Source: Bombella dulcis
GTDB lineage: Bacteria > Pseudomonadota > Alphaproteobacteria > Acetobacterales > Acetobacteraceae
Assembly (NCBI RefSeq): GCF_026385505.1
Contig: NZ_JANIDV010000001.1
Coordinates: 186,001 to 250,000 of the forward strand
Reading direction: 5' to 3'
Length of the DNA: 64,000 nucleotides
Below are positions 24,172-32,340 of this stretch, piece after piece. Positions within the stretch are counted from its first letter, which is position 1. Each line of letters begins with the position of its first letter. The translations under genes were made by a program, and so were the position numbers. The notes under the pieces were generated by a model. It ran no database searches. It was not told the DNA's origin and saw only the letters and a program-made list of their open reading frames with translations.

Positions 24172-24258
24172 GATAGGAATGGTATTGTCATACGACGTTG
24201 GGGATCATTTTGCTTTGTTCCCTTGCCATGACCTGCCCCGTAGCGGCATGGTGACCCC

Positions 24259-24726
24259 ATGAGTACTGCACCAGAAAATCACATCATCTTTGATGACGTT
24301 CTGTCGATGGCACAGGGTCTGCTGGAAGCGGAACGGGACGAGATCGCCACTCTGGCCAATATTGCCGCCCTGCTGTTCGAGGCGATGGCGCAGGTCAACT
24401 GGGTCGGCTTTTACCTGATGAAAGAGGGCGAGCTAGTTCTTGGTCCATTCCAGGGGCGGGTGGCCTGCACGAGAATTGCCGTGGGCAAAGGTGTCTGCGG
24501 GGCTGCCGTGGCGGAACGGGCCGTGCAGCGTGTGGCGGATGTTCATGCCTTCCCCGGTCACATTGCCTGTGACGGGGCTTCGAAATCAGAGATCGTCCTG
24601 CCCATCATGAAGAATGGCGAGGTTCACGGCGTGCTGGATATCGACAGCCCCGTGAAGGACCGTTTTTCAGCAGACGATCAGGAAAAGCTGGAAGCCCTCG
24701 TCCGGCTTCTGGAAGCGCACCTCTAA
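24259..24726 (+). CDS. msrC: Free methionine-(R)-sulfoxide reductase (GAF domain)
   Basis: This cytoplasmic repair enzyme reduces free Met-R-O with thioredoxin electrons. The 155-residue GAF domain keeps the family signature NWVGFYL, LGPFQGRVACTRIAVGKGVC and DVHAFPGHIACD. All three catalytic/resolving cysteines are present (Cys70, Cys80, Cys104). The stop overlaps the convergent murJ stop by 4 bases, leaving no space for a terminator. It lies at the right edge of the AT-rich island but has host-like composition. Confidence 0.92.
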   Translation: MSTAPENHIIFDDVLSMAQGLLEAERDEIATLANIAALLFEAMAQVNWVGFYLMKEGELVLGPFQGRVACTRIAVGKGVCGAAVAERAVQRVADVHAFPGHIACDGASKSEIVLPIMKNGEVHGVLDIDSPVKDRFSADDQEKLEALVRLLEAHL

Positions 24727-26279
24727 CGCTTCAGTCGCCGGAGCAGGCGGGTGCGGAGTTCGTCCAGACCCAGGACCTGCAGGGCAATGAGCAGCCCGCC
24801 ATAAAGGGCTGCGCTGCTGCCGATCAGGATGAGCAGCACGAGGAGCCGGGGCAGGGCGTGCCATTCCGGCAGGCCGGCTGTCAGAAAATGGGCACCGCTC
24901 CATGCCCAGGCTCCCATGACGAGGGCAGCGCACAGGATGCGGGCTGCCCGGAACAGGCTGGGCAGGGTCGGGCGGAAGGAGTTCCGCCGCCAGAGTAGCC
25001 ACCCCAGTGCCAGCATGTTGACGATGGCGGCCAGCGCACTGGCCAGTGGCGGGGCCAGATGGGCCAGCGTGCGATAGAGCAGCAGATTGAGGGCCAGATT
25101 GAGGCCCATCGTGACAAACCCGATGCGGACGGGTGTCGTGGTATCGCCTTCGGCAAAAAAGGCCGGGGCCAGCAGCTTGATGATGATGAAGGCGGGCAGG
25201 CCCAGCGCATACATGCGGAGAGCTGCCGCAGAATTGTAAACGTCACGGGGCGTGAAATGCCCGTAACCGAACAGGGTGGCCATGATCTCAGGTGCCAGAC
25301 TGAACAGTCCGATCATGGCGGGCAGGCTGAGCAGCAGGGCATAATTCATGGCCTGATTCAGGCTGGTCTGTAAGGCGGGGCGGTCATTGGTCGAGAGATG
25401 GCGGGTAAAGAGAGGCAGCAGGGTTGTGCCGAGGGCGGCCCCCAGCACGCCGAGGGGAAGCTGGTTGACCCGGTCGGCAAAATAGAGCCACGAGATGGAG
25501 CCGGTCGGCAGCAGGGTGGCGATGATGGTGTCAATGGTCAGGTTGATCTGCGTGACACCGGAGCCAACCAGCCCCGGCAGCATACGGCGGAGCAGCAGCC
25601 TGATGTCCGCCGAGAGGGTGGGGCGGACCAGCGGAACCATCAGCCCTGCCTTTCCGGCGGCCCAGAGCAGACCGGCAAGCTGGACGACACCGGAGAGGGT
25701 GATGCCCCATGAGCTGGTCGAGGCCACATGCTGGCGGCCCCAGAGGGCACCGGCAAGGATGGCGGCAATCCCGACAATATTGAAGGAGATGTAGGCCGCC
25801 GAAGCAGCGGCAAAATGGTTGCGGGCATTGAGGATGCCGGCAATCAGGGCGGCCCCGCAGATCAGCACCGTATAGGGCATGGTGATGCGGGTGAGCTGCA
25901 CGGCGATGGTGAACCGTTCCGTGCCATGAGACCGGAAGCCGGGGGCGATGAGGTCGATCACCCACGGCATGAAGATTTCAGCCAGTACGGTCAGCAGGCT
26001 CAGCCAGAGCAGCAGCAGGGAGAAGGCCTGTCCGGCAAGCAGCAGGGCCTTTTCAGGGCCTTTCTTTTCGTAACGGGAGGTGAACAGGGGAACGAAGGCA
26101 GCGTTCAGGGCACCTTCCCCGAAGAGGCGGCGGAACATGTTGGGCAGGCGGAAGGCGATCTGGTACGCATCCTGCACCGGCCCTGCCCCCAGAAACATGG
26201 CCAGAAGCTGGTCCCGCACAAGCCCCAGCAGGCGGGACAGCATGGTCCAGCCGCCAACAGTGAGAAGGTGACGGAGCAT
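24723..26279 (-). CDS. murJ: Lipid II flippase MurJ
   Basis: MurJ moves lipid-linked peptidoglycan precursors across the inner membrane. The 518-residue protein shows about 14 membrane helices. The N-terminus has the MviN hallmark GGWTMLSRLLGLVRDQLLA, with the arginine needed in the central cavity, followed by NMFRRLFGEGALNAAFVPLF; the later segment SWLYFADRVNQLPLGVLG is also conserved. It is essential in most Gram-negative bacteria. It starts 2 bases after glutathione peroxidase in a minus-strand run tsaD-gpsA-gpx-murJ. Confidence 0.96.
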   Translation of the reverse strand: MLRHLLTVGGWTMLSRLLGLVRDQLLAMFLGAGPVQDAYQIAFRLPNMFRRLFGEGALNAAFVPLFTSRYEKKGPEKALLLAGQAFSLLLLWLSLLTVLAEIFMPWVIDLIAPGFRSHGTERFTIAVQLTRITMPYTVLICGAALIAGILNARNHFAAASAAYISFNIVGIAAILAGALWGRQHVASTSSWGITLSGVVQLAGLLWAAGKAGLMVPLVRPTLSADIRLLLRRMLPGLVGSGVTQINLTIDTIIATLLPTGSISWLYFADRVNQLPLGVLGAALGTTLLPLFTRHLSTNDRPALQTSLNQAMNYALLLSLPAMIGLFSLAPEIMATLFGYGHFTPRDVYNSAAALRMYALGLPAFIIIKLLAPAFFAEGDTTTPVRIGFVTMGLNLALNLLLYRTLAHLAPPLASALAAIVNMLALGWLLWRRNSFRPTLPSLFRAARILCAALVMGAWAWSGAHFLTAGLPEWHALPRLLVLLILIGSSAALYGGLLIALQVLGLDELRTRLLRRLKR

Positions 26280-26281
26280 TT

Positions 26282-26779
26282 TCAGCCGTGCCGCTGGCTC
26301 ACCCGCCGGATTTCTTCCAGCAGGCGGGGGGCGTGGGGATCAGTCAGCGGGGTGAACCAGCGGTGCAGCTTTCCCTGGCGGTCAATGAGATATTTGTAGA
26401 AGTTCCAGCGTGGCAGGGAGAGAAAACCGCCTTCTTTTGCCAGCCATCTGAAGAGGGGAATGGTCTCCGTTCCCCGGACGATGGAGCGGGCTGCCAGGGG
26501 GAAGCTCACTCCGTAACGGACCTGACAGAATTCCTTTATCTGTTCAGATGTTCCCGGTTCCTGTTTCCCGAAGTCATTGCTAGGCACACCGAGGATGATG
26601 AGACCATCCGGCGTGGCATGTCCCGTCTCAAGCCAGAGTTTCTGAAGCCCTTCATATTGCTTCGTGAAACCACATTCGGAGGCCGTATTGACGATCAGGA
26701 CGGGGCGGCCCTGCCACTGGGAACAGTCAATCTCGCCACCTTCAAGGGCAGGGAGTCTGAAATCGTAGAAACTGGTCAT
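26282..26779 (-). CDS. Glutathione peroxidase
   Basis: This 165-residue thioredoxin-fold enzyme reduces peroxides with glutathione or thioredoxin. The peroxidatic Cys36 lies in VNTASECGFTKQYEGLQKLW, the Gln/Trp/Asn partners in VPSNDFGKQEPG and PRWNFYKYLID. It is the cysteine rather than selenocysteine type. No signal peptide is present, so it is probably cytoplasmic. It is encoded between murJ and gpsA with gaps of 2 and 8 bases. Glutathione synthase at 1.7 kb supplies the likely reductant. Confidence 0.93.
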   Translation of the reverse strand: MTSFYDFRLPALEGGEIDCSQWQGRPVLIVNTASECGFTKQYEGLQKLWLETGHATPDGLIILGVPSNDFGKQEPGTSEQIKEFCQVRYGVSFPLAARSIVRGTETIPLFRWLAKEGGFLSLPRWNFYKYLIDRQGKLHRWFTPLTDPHAPRLLEEIRRVSQRHG

Positions 26780-26787
26780 GGTGCGGC

Positions 26788-27759
26788 CTATTCGAAACGG
26801 GTGGGGCGGTCGAGCAGCTCGTCACGGGCCTGATGGGGGGTCAGTTCACCGGAGAGCAGGCGGGTGATGACATTGATGATGGGCGTTTCGATGCCAAAAC
26901 GCTGGCCAAGTTCCTGTAGCGTGGGTGCGGTCAGGACCCCTTCGGCAACCGTGTCACGCCGGGCGAGAATGTCCTCGATGTTTTCACCCCGGCCCATGGC
27001 CACGCCGAGGCTGTAATTGCGGGACCCGGCCCCTGTGGCTGTCAGGATCAGGTCGCCCATGCCCGCCAGACCGTACATGGTGCGCCCCTGCCCGCCCATT
27101 GCATCCACGAGACGGGCCGTTTCAGCCAGAGCACGGGTGATGATGGCAGCTCTGGCATTTTCGCCCATTTCCGCTCCGACACTGATGCCCGCCCCGATGG
27201 CAATGACGTTCTTGGCGGCACCGGCAAGCTGCACGCCCAGCGGGTCCGTGCTGGCATAGAGGCGCAGGGTGGGGGTGGTGAGACGTTCCGTCAGTTTCGT
27301 GACGAAGGCGAGGTCCTGTGCGGCCAGTGTGGCAGCGGCAGGCATCCCCTGTGCCACCTCGATGGCAAAGTTGGGGCCGGAAAGGACGGCGGCCGGACGG
27401 CCGGGCATGGTCTGCGCCACGACCTGAAGGGGCAGCAGGAAGGTCCCCCGTTCCATCCCCTTGCAGCACGTGACGACTGGCACGTCAGCCTTCAGCCGTT
27501 CATGCAGGGCCAGCGTGACGTCCCGCAGTCCCTGCGTGGGGACGACGAGCAGCACGATGTCGGCGTCCGTGGGAAGCGCGCTGGTGACCGTGATGGAGTC
27601 CGGCAGGGTGATCTGCGGCAGATGGGGCAGGGAGCGTGTGCCTGCCGGGACGGGTGTCCGTGTCCAGAGGGTGACACGGGCGGTCTGGGCGAGGATGCAG
27701 GCCAGAGCAATCCCCCAGGCTCCGGCCCCGATGACGGCAATATGTGGCTGGATGGTCAT
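26788..27759 (-). CDS. gpsA: Glycerol-3-phosphate dehydrogenase [NAD(P)+]
   Basis: GpsA reduces dihydroxyacetone phosphate to sn-glycerol 3-phosphate for phospholipid synthesis. The 323-residue protein has the Rossmann loop IGAGAWGIALACIL at the N-terminus, CCKGMERGTFLLPLQVV near residue 95, and the catalytic-lysine segment AGAAKNVIAIGAGISVGAEM near 180, then YGLAGMGDLILTATGAGSRN. It overlaps tsaD by 4 bases (ATGA); the tsaD-gpsA pair is common in alphaproteobacteria. Confidence 0.97.
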   Translation of the reverse strand: MTIQPHIAVIGAGAWGIALACILAQTARVTLWTRTPVPAGTRSLPHLPQITLPDSITVTSALPTDADIVLLVVPTQGLRDVTLALHERLKADVPVVTCCKGMERGTFLLPLQVVAQTMPGRPAAVLSGPNFAIEVAQGMPAAATLAAQDLAFVTKLTERLTTPTLRLYASTDPLGVQLAGAAKNVIAIGAGISVGAEMGENARAAIITRALAETARLVDAMGGQGRTMYGLAGMGDLILTATGAGSRNYSLGVAMGRGENIEDILARRDTVAEGVLTAPTLQELGQRFGIETPIINVITRLLSGELTPHQARDELLDRPTRFE

Positions 27760-28883
27760 GCAGATGGTTCCATCAGAGAAGAAGACCCGGAAGAGGGCGT
27801 ATCGTGCGGGGTATGCGGTTGGTGGGGCTGGCGTTCACTCAGGGGCCAGCGGGGACGGGGGGCAAGGCTGATGTCATCCGGGATTTCTCCCTGTTTCAGC
27901 CGTTCCAGAGCCGCCCAGCCGATCATGGCGGCGTTGTCAGTGCAGAGCTGCAGGGGCGGGGCCAGAAAGGCAATGCCACGCTGGCTGGCAATCTCCTGGA
28001 GACGCTGGCGCAGCACTGTATTGGCGGCCACGCCTCCTGCCACCACGAGTGAGGTGACGTGTGGAACCATGTCCAGGGCATGAAGGATGCGGTCAGTCAT
28101 CACGTCCGTCACGGCCTGCTGGAAGGAGGCGGCGAGGTCGGCTGCAACCTGCCGGGGCAGGGCGTCCCGTCCATAAGGCTCGACATGGCGGGACACGGCC
28201 GTCTTGAGACCGGAGAAAGAGAAGTCGCAGCTGGGGCGGCCCTTCAGCGGGCGGGGCAGCTCATAGGCCCGTGGATTGCCGTCCCGTGCCAGTTTTTCCA
28301 GCGCAGGGCCGCCGGGCCAGCCCAGCCCCAGCATCTTGGCCACCTTGTCAAAGGCTTCTCCGGCGGAATCGTCAATCGTGCCACCAAGGCGGCGGTACTG
28401 GCCCGTATCTTCCACGGCGATGCACTGGCAGTGCCCGCCGGAGACCAGCAGGGCCAGATAGGGGAAGGCCGGTGCCGTTTCGTCAGGCCGCAGGGCGGCG
28501 GGCAGCCGGGGGGTGAGAATGTGGCCTTCAATATGGTTGATGCCCATGAAAGGCTTCCCGCAGGCCATGGCCAGCCCCTTGGCGTAGGAGCTGCCCACGA
28601 TCAGCCCGCCGATCAGGCCGGGGCCGGTCGTGGCGGCAAAAAGGGCAATGTCCTTCAGCTCCAGCCCTGCCCGCTGGAGGGTCAGTTCCACCAGGTCCGG
28701 CAGGGCCTTCAGGTGGGCACGGGCGGCCAGTTCTGGCACGACACCGCCCAGTGCGGCGTGGTCTTCCTGCGAGAGGACGCTCTCTCCAAGGAGAGTGCCG
28801 TGAGCGTCCAGAATGGCGCAGGCCGTGTCATCGCATGAGGTCTCGATGGCAAGAAGAGGGGTGAAGCGGGCAAAGTCAGACAT
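27756..28883 (-). CDS. tsaD: tRNA threonylcarbamoyl transferase TsaD
   Basis: TsaD is the catalytic subunit of the complex that places threonylcarbamoyl on A37 of ANN-decoding tRNAs. Seen are the N-terminal LAIETSCDDTACAI, the iron-binding HxxxH in GINHIEGHILTP (near residue 120), LLVSGGHCQCIAV and VVAGGVAANTVLRQRL. The 375-residue length includes a low-complexity C-terminal tail (RQPHQPHTPHDTPSSGSSS) not typical of the family. It is divergent from hemC with only 70 bases between the start codons. Confidence 0.96.
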   Translation of the reverse strand: MSDFARFTPLLAIETSCDDTACAILDAHGTLLGESVLSQEDHAALGGVVPELAARAHLKALPDLVELTLQRAGLELKDIALFAATTGPGLIGGLIVGSSYAKGLAMACGKPFMGINHIEGHILTPRLPAALRPDETAPAFPYLALLVSGGHCQCIAVEDTGQYRRLGGTIDDSAGEAFDKVAKMLGLGWPGGPALEKLARDGNPRAYELPRPLKGRPSCDFSFSGLKTAVSRHVEPYGRDALPRQVAADLAASFQQAVTDVMTDRILHALDMVPHVTSLVVAGGVAANTVLRQRLQEIASQRGIAFLAPPLQLCTDNAAMIGWAALERLKQGEIPDDISLAPRPRWPLSERQPHQPHTPHDTPSSGSSSLMEPSA

Positions 28884-28953
28884 GGTGGGATTATTATGAC
28901 GTATTCTTCAGGAGCATGACACCCCTTCCAGAATCGGTTATGGAGGGACCATC

Positions 28954-30003
28954 ATGAATGCATCACAATTCTCCTCCGCAGCCCTTCAGAAGATCGCTGC
29001 CGAAGCGGCCCGCCGCACTCACGTTCAGGCCCCACCAGACCGCCGCAAGCTGCCCCTGCGGGTGGGGACACGGGCGTCCCCGCTGGCACTGGTGCAGACC
29101 CGGCACTTCCTGACCCGGCTGACCCGTTTCTGTCCTGTCCTGCGGGACATGGGGGCTTTCAAGGAGGAGCAGATGCAGACCTCCGGAGACTTGAACCTCA
29201 AGGACCGTCTGGCGGAGATTGGCGGGAAGGGGCTGTTCTCCAAGGAGATTCACGAGCTTCTGGCCGTGGGGGGCATTGATTTTGCCGTCCACAGTCTCAA
29301 GGATCTGGAGACACACCTGCCTCCGGGGCTGGTGCTGGCCTGCACGATGAAGCGTGAAGATGCCCGTGACGTGCTGATGCTGCGGAAGCGTGGCGTGACG
29401 GTTGATCCTGAAAGACCGTTTGACTGCCTGCCGGAAGGGGCACTGGTGGGGTGTGCGTCTGTCCGCCGTCAGGCACAGATGCTTCATGTCCGGCCGGACC
29501 TTCGCTTCACCCTTCTGCGGGGGAATGTTCAGACCCGTCTGGACAAGCTGGGTGCGGGCCAGTGTGATGCAACCCTGCTGGCCTATGCCGGTCTGAAACG
29601 CCTCGGTATGGAAGACCGCATTGACGTGCCCCTGTCTCCCGACGTGATGCTGCCAGCCTCCGGGCAGGGGATTGTCGGCGTGACCGTGCGTGAGAGCGAC
29701 CATGAGCTGCGGGAACTCCTGTCTGCCATCGAGGACCCGGAAGCCCGTGCTGTGGCTACGGCTGAACGTGCCCTTCTGGCGGAACTGGACGGCTCCTGCC
29801 GGACGCCGATTGGTGGTTATGCCCAGCTGAAGGAAGGGCGGCTCTATCTTTCCGGCCTGGTGGCCAGTGAAGATGGCACCTTCCTGCTGCGCCGGGAAAC
29901 GGAAGGCCTGCCGGAAGATGCCGCCCGGATGGGCTATGAGCTGGCCTGCGAACTGCGGCGGGATACACCGTCCGCCATTTTTGCCAAGATCGTCCAGCCC
30001 TGA
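28954..30003 (+). CDS. hemC: Hydroxymethylbilane synthase (porphobilinogen deaminase)
   Basis: HemC polymerises four porphobilinogens into hydroxymethylbilane for heme synthesis. The core begins at LPLRVGTRASPLALVQTRHF after a 30-residue N-terminal extension. Other signatures are GGKGLFSKEIHELLAVGGID, HSLKDLETHLPPGLVLACTM with its catalytic aspartate neighbourhood, and the dipyrromethane-cofactor cysteine in LDGSCRTPIGGYAQL. It is followed after 5 bases by hemD, so the two successive enzymes are co-expressed. A good AGGGA ribosome-binding site (about 28942-28946) precedes ATG 28954. Confidence 0.97.
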   Translation: MNASQFSSAALQKIAAEAARRTHVQAPPDRRKLPLRVGTRASPLALVQTRHFLTRLTRFCPVLRDMGAFKEEQMQTSGDLNLKDRLAEIGGKGLFSKEIHELLAVGGIDFAVHSLKDLETHLPPGLVLACTMKREDARDVLMLRKRGVTVDPERPFDCLPEGALVGCASVRRQAQMLHVRPDLRFTLLRGNVQTRLDKLGAGQCDATLLAYAGLKRLGMEDRIDVPLSPDVMLPASGQGIVGVTVRESDHELRELLSAIEDPEARAVATAERALLAELDGSCRTPIGGYAQLKEGRLYLSGLVASEDGTFLLRRETEGLPEDAARMGYELACELRRDTPSAIFAKIVQP

Positions 30004-30008
30004 AAGCC

Positions 30009-30695
30009 ATGCGCCGGGCCGTACTGGTTACCCGTCCTGAGCCGGGCCTGAGCGAGACGGTCCAGGCCGTGCAGTCTCGGGGCTGGCGGGCTGTGGCCTG
30101 CCCCGTGATGCGGATGGCGCACAGGCCACCGATTGCTGACCGGCCCTGTCGGGTCATGCTGGTGACAAGCAGTCAGGCCCTGCCTTTTCTGGCCCATCAG
30201 GACCGTGACAGGCTGCTGCTGACAGTCGGCAGTCGCACGGCCGAGCGGGCAGAGGCGATGGGATTCCGGCATGTTGAAGCGGCGTCAGGGACACAGGAAG
30301 GGCTGGAAACCCTCTGCCGTCAGAAAGGACTGAGCGGTCCTGATCTCATGCTGGCCTGCGGGCGGGGACGGCACGGGCAGCGTTATGGAGCTGATCTGGC
30401 AGAGTCTCTGGGAGCGCAGTGGGTTGAAGCCTATCAGGTGCAGCCCATGTCCTGTCTGTCTGATGCGGCGTTGGTGGCTCTGGCAGAGGAACAGGTGGAG
30501 GCTGTCCTGTTCTATTCCAGTGAAACGGTTTCCTTGTTCATGGAGCTGTGTCCATTGGACCAGCGTGAGGCCCTGATGCGCTGTCGGGCCGTCTGCCTGT
30601 CGCAGGCAATTGCAGAGCGTGTTGAGGGGTTCCATACATGGGGAGTAGTGGAAGTCGGGGAGCCGTCTGCGCTGCCAGGCATGATATCTGAATGA
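30009..30695 (+). CDS. hemD: Uroporphyrinogen-III synthase
   Basis: HemD closes and isomerises hydroxymethylbilane to uroporphyrinogen III. HemD sequences are very divergent, so this call relies on the start RRAVLVTRPEPGLSETVQAV, the mid-region VMLVTSSQALPFL, the segment AVLFYSSETVSLFMELCP typical of the second domain, and its position directly after hemC. The length of 228 residues is normal. A bidirectional terminator follows immediately. Confidence 0.88.
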   Translation: MRRAVLVTRPEPGLSETVQAVQSRGWRAVACPVMRMAHRPPIADRPCRVMLVTSSQALPFLAHQDRDRLLLTVGSRTAERAEAMGFRHVEAASGTQEGLETLCRQKGLSGPDLMLACGRGRHGQRYGADLAESLGAQWVEAYQVQPMSCLSDAALVALAEEQVEAVLFYSSETVSLFMELCPLDQREALMRCRAVCLSQAIAERVEGFHTWGVVEVGEPSALPGMISE

Positions 30696-30696
30696 A

Positions 30697-30726
30697 AAAA
30701 GGCGGATCTCATGGGGTCCGCCTTTT
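30697..30726. terminator. Bidirectional terminator between hemD and secB
   Basis: AAAAGGCGGA (30697-30706) and TCCGCCTTTT (30717-30726) form a perfect stem with A- and T-runs on both sides. It separates convergent hemD and secB. Confidence 0.9.
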
Positions 30727-30759
30727 CCATGACCGGACTGCCTGGAGGCGATGTCCGGA

Positions 30760-31278
30760 TCAGGCCTCACCTTCCGGCTCGGGGAAGTTCTGCTCCTGCT
30801 TGGCCTGCCACATGGCCGCAAAGTCGATCGGCTGAATGGCCACCGGCGGGAAGCCGCCATCCCGTGTGACATCGCTGATGATGGCCCGGGCGAAGGGGAA
30901 GATCAGGCGGGGAACTTCCACCAGCAGGATGGGTTCAATGAGTTCCTGCGGCGGGTTGTCCAGCGTGATGATGGCCGCATAGGCCAGTTCGGCAATGAAG
31001 ACGACCGGCCCCGGTTCTTCACTGCTGCCGGTCGGGGCCTCGGTTGCCTCGGCACGGATGAGCAGCGTGACCTCGTAGATGGACTGGTCCTTCTCGATGC
31101 GGCTGGCCTGCACGTCCACATTCACGCCCACCATCGGTGCAGACTGAAGGGCCGTGAAGGTCGTGGCCCCACGGGGCACCTCGAAGGACAGGTCCTTGGC
31201 ATATTGCAGATTGATGGCCAGCGGCAGGGAAGGAGGGGTGTTGTCCTGCGGTGTTTCAGGGTTTGTCTTGTCAGACAT
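30760..31278 (-). CDS. secB: Protein-export chaperone SecB
   Basis: SecB keeps preproteins unfolded and hands them to SecA. The core begins LPLAINLQYAKDLSFEVPRG, and the SecA-binding acidic region and YAAIITLDNPPQELIEPIL are recognisable, as is PFARAIISDVTRDGGFPPVA. I chose ATG 31278 (MSDKTNPETPQD), giving 172 residues; upstream in-frame sequence would add 64 implausible residues. It is divergent from timA across 270 bases that hold no gene I can support. Confidence 0.95.
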   Translation of the reverse strand: MSDKTNPETPQDNTPPSLPLAINLQYAKDLSFEVPRGATTFTALQSAPMVGVNVDVQASRIEKDQSIYEVTLLIRAEATEAPTGSSEEPGPVVFIAELAYAAIITLDNPPQELIEPILLVEVPRLIFPFARAIISDVTRDGGFPPVAIQPIDFAAMWQAKQEQNFPEPEGEA

Positions 31279-31548
31279 CAGGATCATCCTTGCGTGATGC
31301 GTGAGTGGGGGTGCCGGCAGGATGCCGGGGCAGGTCAGTTCTGAACCCGGTCTCCTGCATGGGCAGGTCTTGCAAGGCGGTAGCATGTCTTCAGGAGGGG
31401 GCCAAGCAAGATGGATGATCTTTATGGTGGCCCAGCCTCGGGAGGACGCAGAAACTCTTGAGATTGCCACAGGAGCATCCTACCTTTAGGGCATTGATGG
31501 AGCGGCCGCCGCAGGCCTTGTTCCCGACTGTAATGATTAGGACGTGAG

Positions 31549-32247
31549 ATGGCGGATTTCCCTTGGGATATCGTTTTTTGGGCTGTGCTGGCCGTTGTTG
31601 TGGGCAGTGCCGTGTTTTTCGTTCTGGGACGCCGCATCGGTGCCCAGGCCATCCGGCAGGAGCAGATGCCGGCTGCACGGGCTGTCGGTCAGCAGCAGGA
31701 AGGCGGAACAGCTGATGCGCCCAGACCGCCGCCTCTGCCCACCCGTGTCGGACCGGACCAGAAAGCGACGGAATATGGACTGCCAGAGGCCGGCACGCCG
31801 CTCGGGCAGTCCCTGATCCGAGTCGGCGTGAGCATCAGTGACTTTTCGGCGGAGTATTTCCTCAAGAATGTCGAGGACAGTTTCGCCCGTACCATCAAGG
31901 CATTTGCCTGTGCGGATATCGCAGCCCTGGAGAAGACCGTGAGTCCTGCGGTGCTGGAGACGTTCAGGAAGGTTCTAGATGAGCGTCAGAACCGCCAGGA
32001 GCAGGTCCATCTGGAGCTGCGGCGTATTGAGCGTCTGGATTATGTTTCAGCCATGGCGGCTGATGAGACGGAGCATGGTGCCTGCCGTCTCGGGGTCCGG
32101 ATTGTTTCATGGCAGGTCAGCTACTGCCGGGACGCTTCGGGCACGCTTGTTGAGGGAACGGAGGCCCTGACGGAGTTCCGGGACCGCTGGACTTTTGAAC
32201 AGGGGGTAAATGGCCAGTGGAAGGTGGTTGCAACAGAGGCGGACTGA
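31549..32247 (+). CDS. timA: Tim44/TimA family putative adaptor protein
   Basis: This 232-residue protein has one N-terminal membrane helix (WDIVFWAVLAVVVGSAVFFV) and, after a Pro-rich linker, a Tim44-like domain (about residues 85-230, from YFLKNVEDSFARTIKAFACA to GQWKVVATEAD). In alphaproteobacteria it sits beside secB and mltA, as here, and is considered a bacterial relative of the mitochondrial import component. It is a second Tim44-domain protein in this window. The gene is divergent from secB and followed after 93 bases by mltA. Confidence 0.9.
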   Translation: MADFPWDIVFWAVLAVVVGSAVFFVLGRRIGAQAIRQEQMPAARAVGQQQEGGTADAPRPPPLPTRVGPDQKATEYGLPEAGTPLGQSLIRVGVSISDFSAEYFLKNVEDSFARTIKAFACADIAALEKTVSPAVLETFRKVLDERQNRQEQVHLELRRIERLDYVSAMAADETEHGACRLGVRIVSWQVSYCRDASGTLVEGTEALTEFRDRWTFEQGVNGQWKVVATEAD

Positions 32248-32340
32248 GGCTACCTCGCTAGACGATGGGTCTCCCGCAGGGGAGGTTGGCTATGTTGCAA
32301 GGTCCGGCAGGGTTCATGCTGGGGGCTGGTGTGTTCTGTT

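Larger units (their letters stand above)
22622..24240. other. AT-rich horizontally acquired island
   Basis: Base composition falls from about 60% GC to roughly one third GC in the lines I counted (for example 23221-23280), then recovers at about 24200. The island separates mutS from msrC and carries only two genes: a broken TIR-domain gene (minus) and a small membrane protein (plus). No transposase, integrase or tRNA is visible at either edge. The composition and codon use (many AAA, AAT, ATA and TTT codons) strongly suggest recent acquisition from a low-GC donor. Confidence 0.8.

Noticed and set aside
31279-31548. Possible small gene between secB and timA
   Set aside because: Short open frames exist, but none has a start signal or recognisable product; the region is best read as a divergent promoter region.
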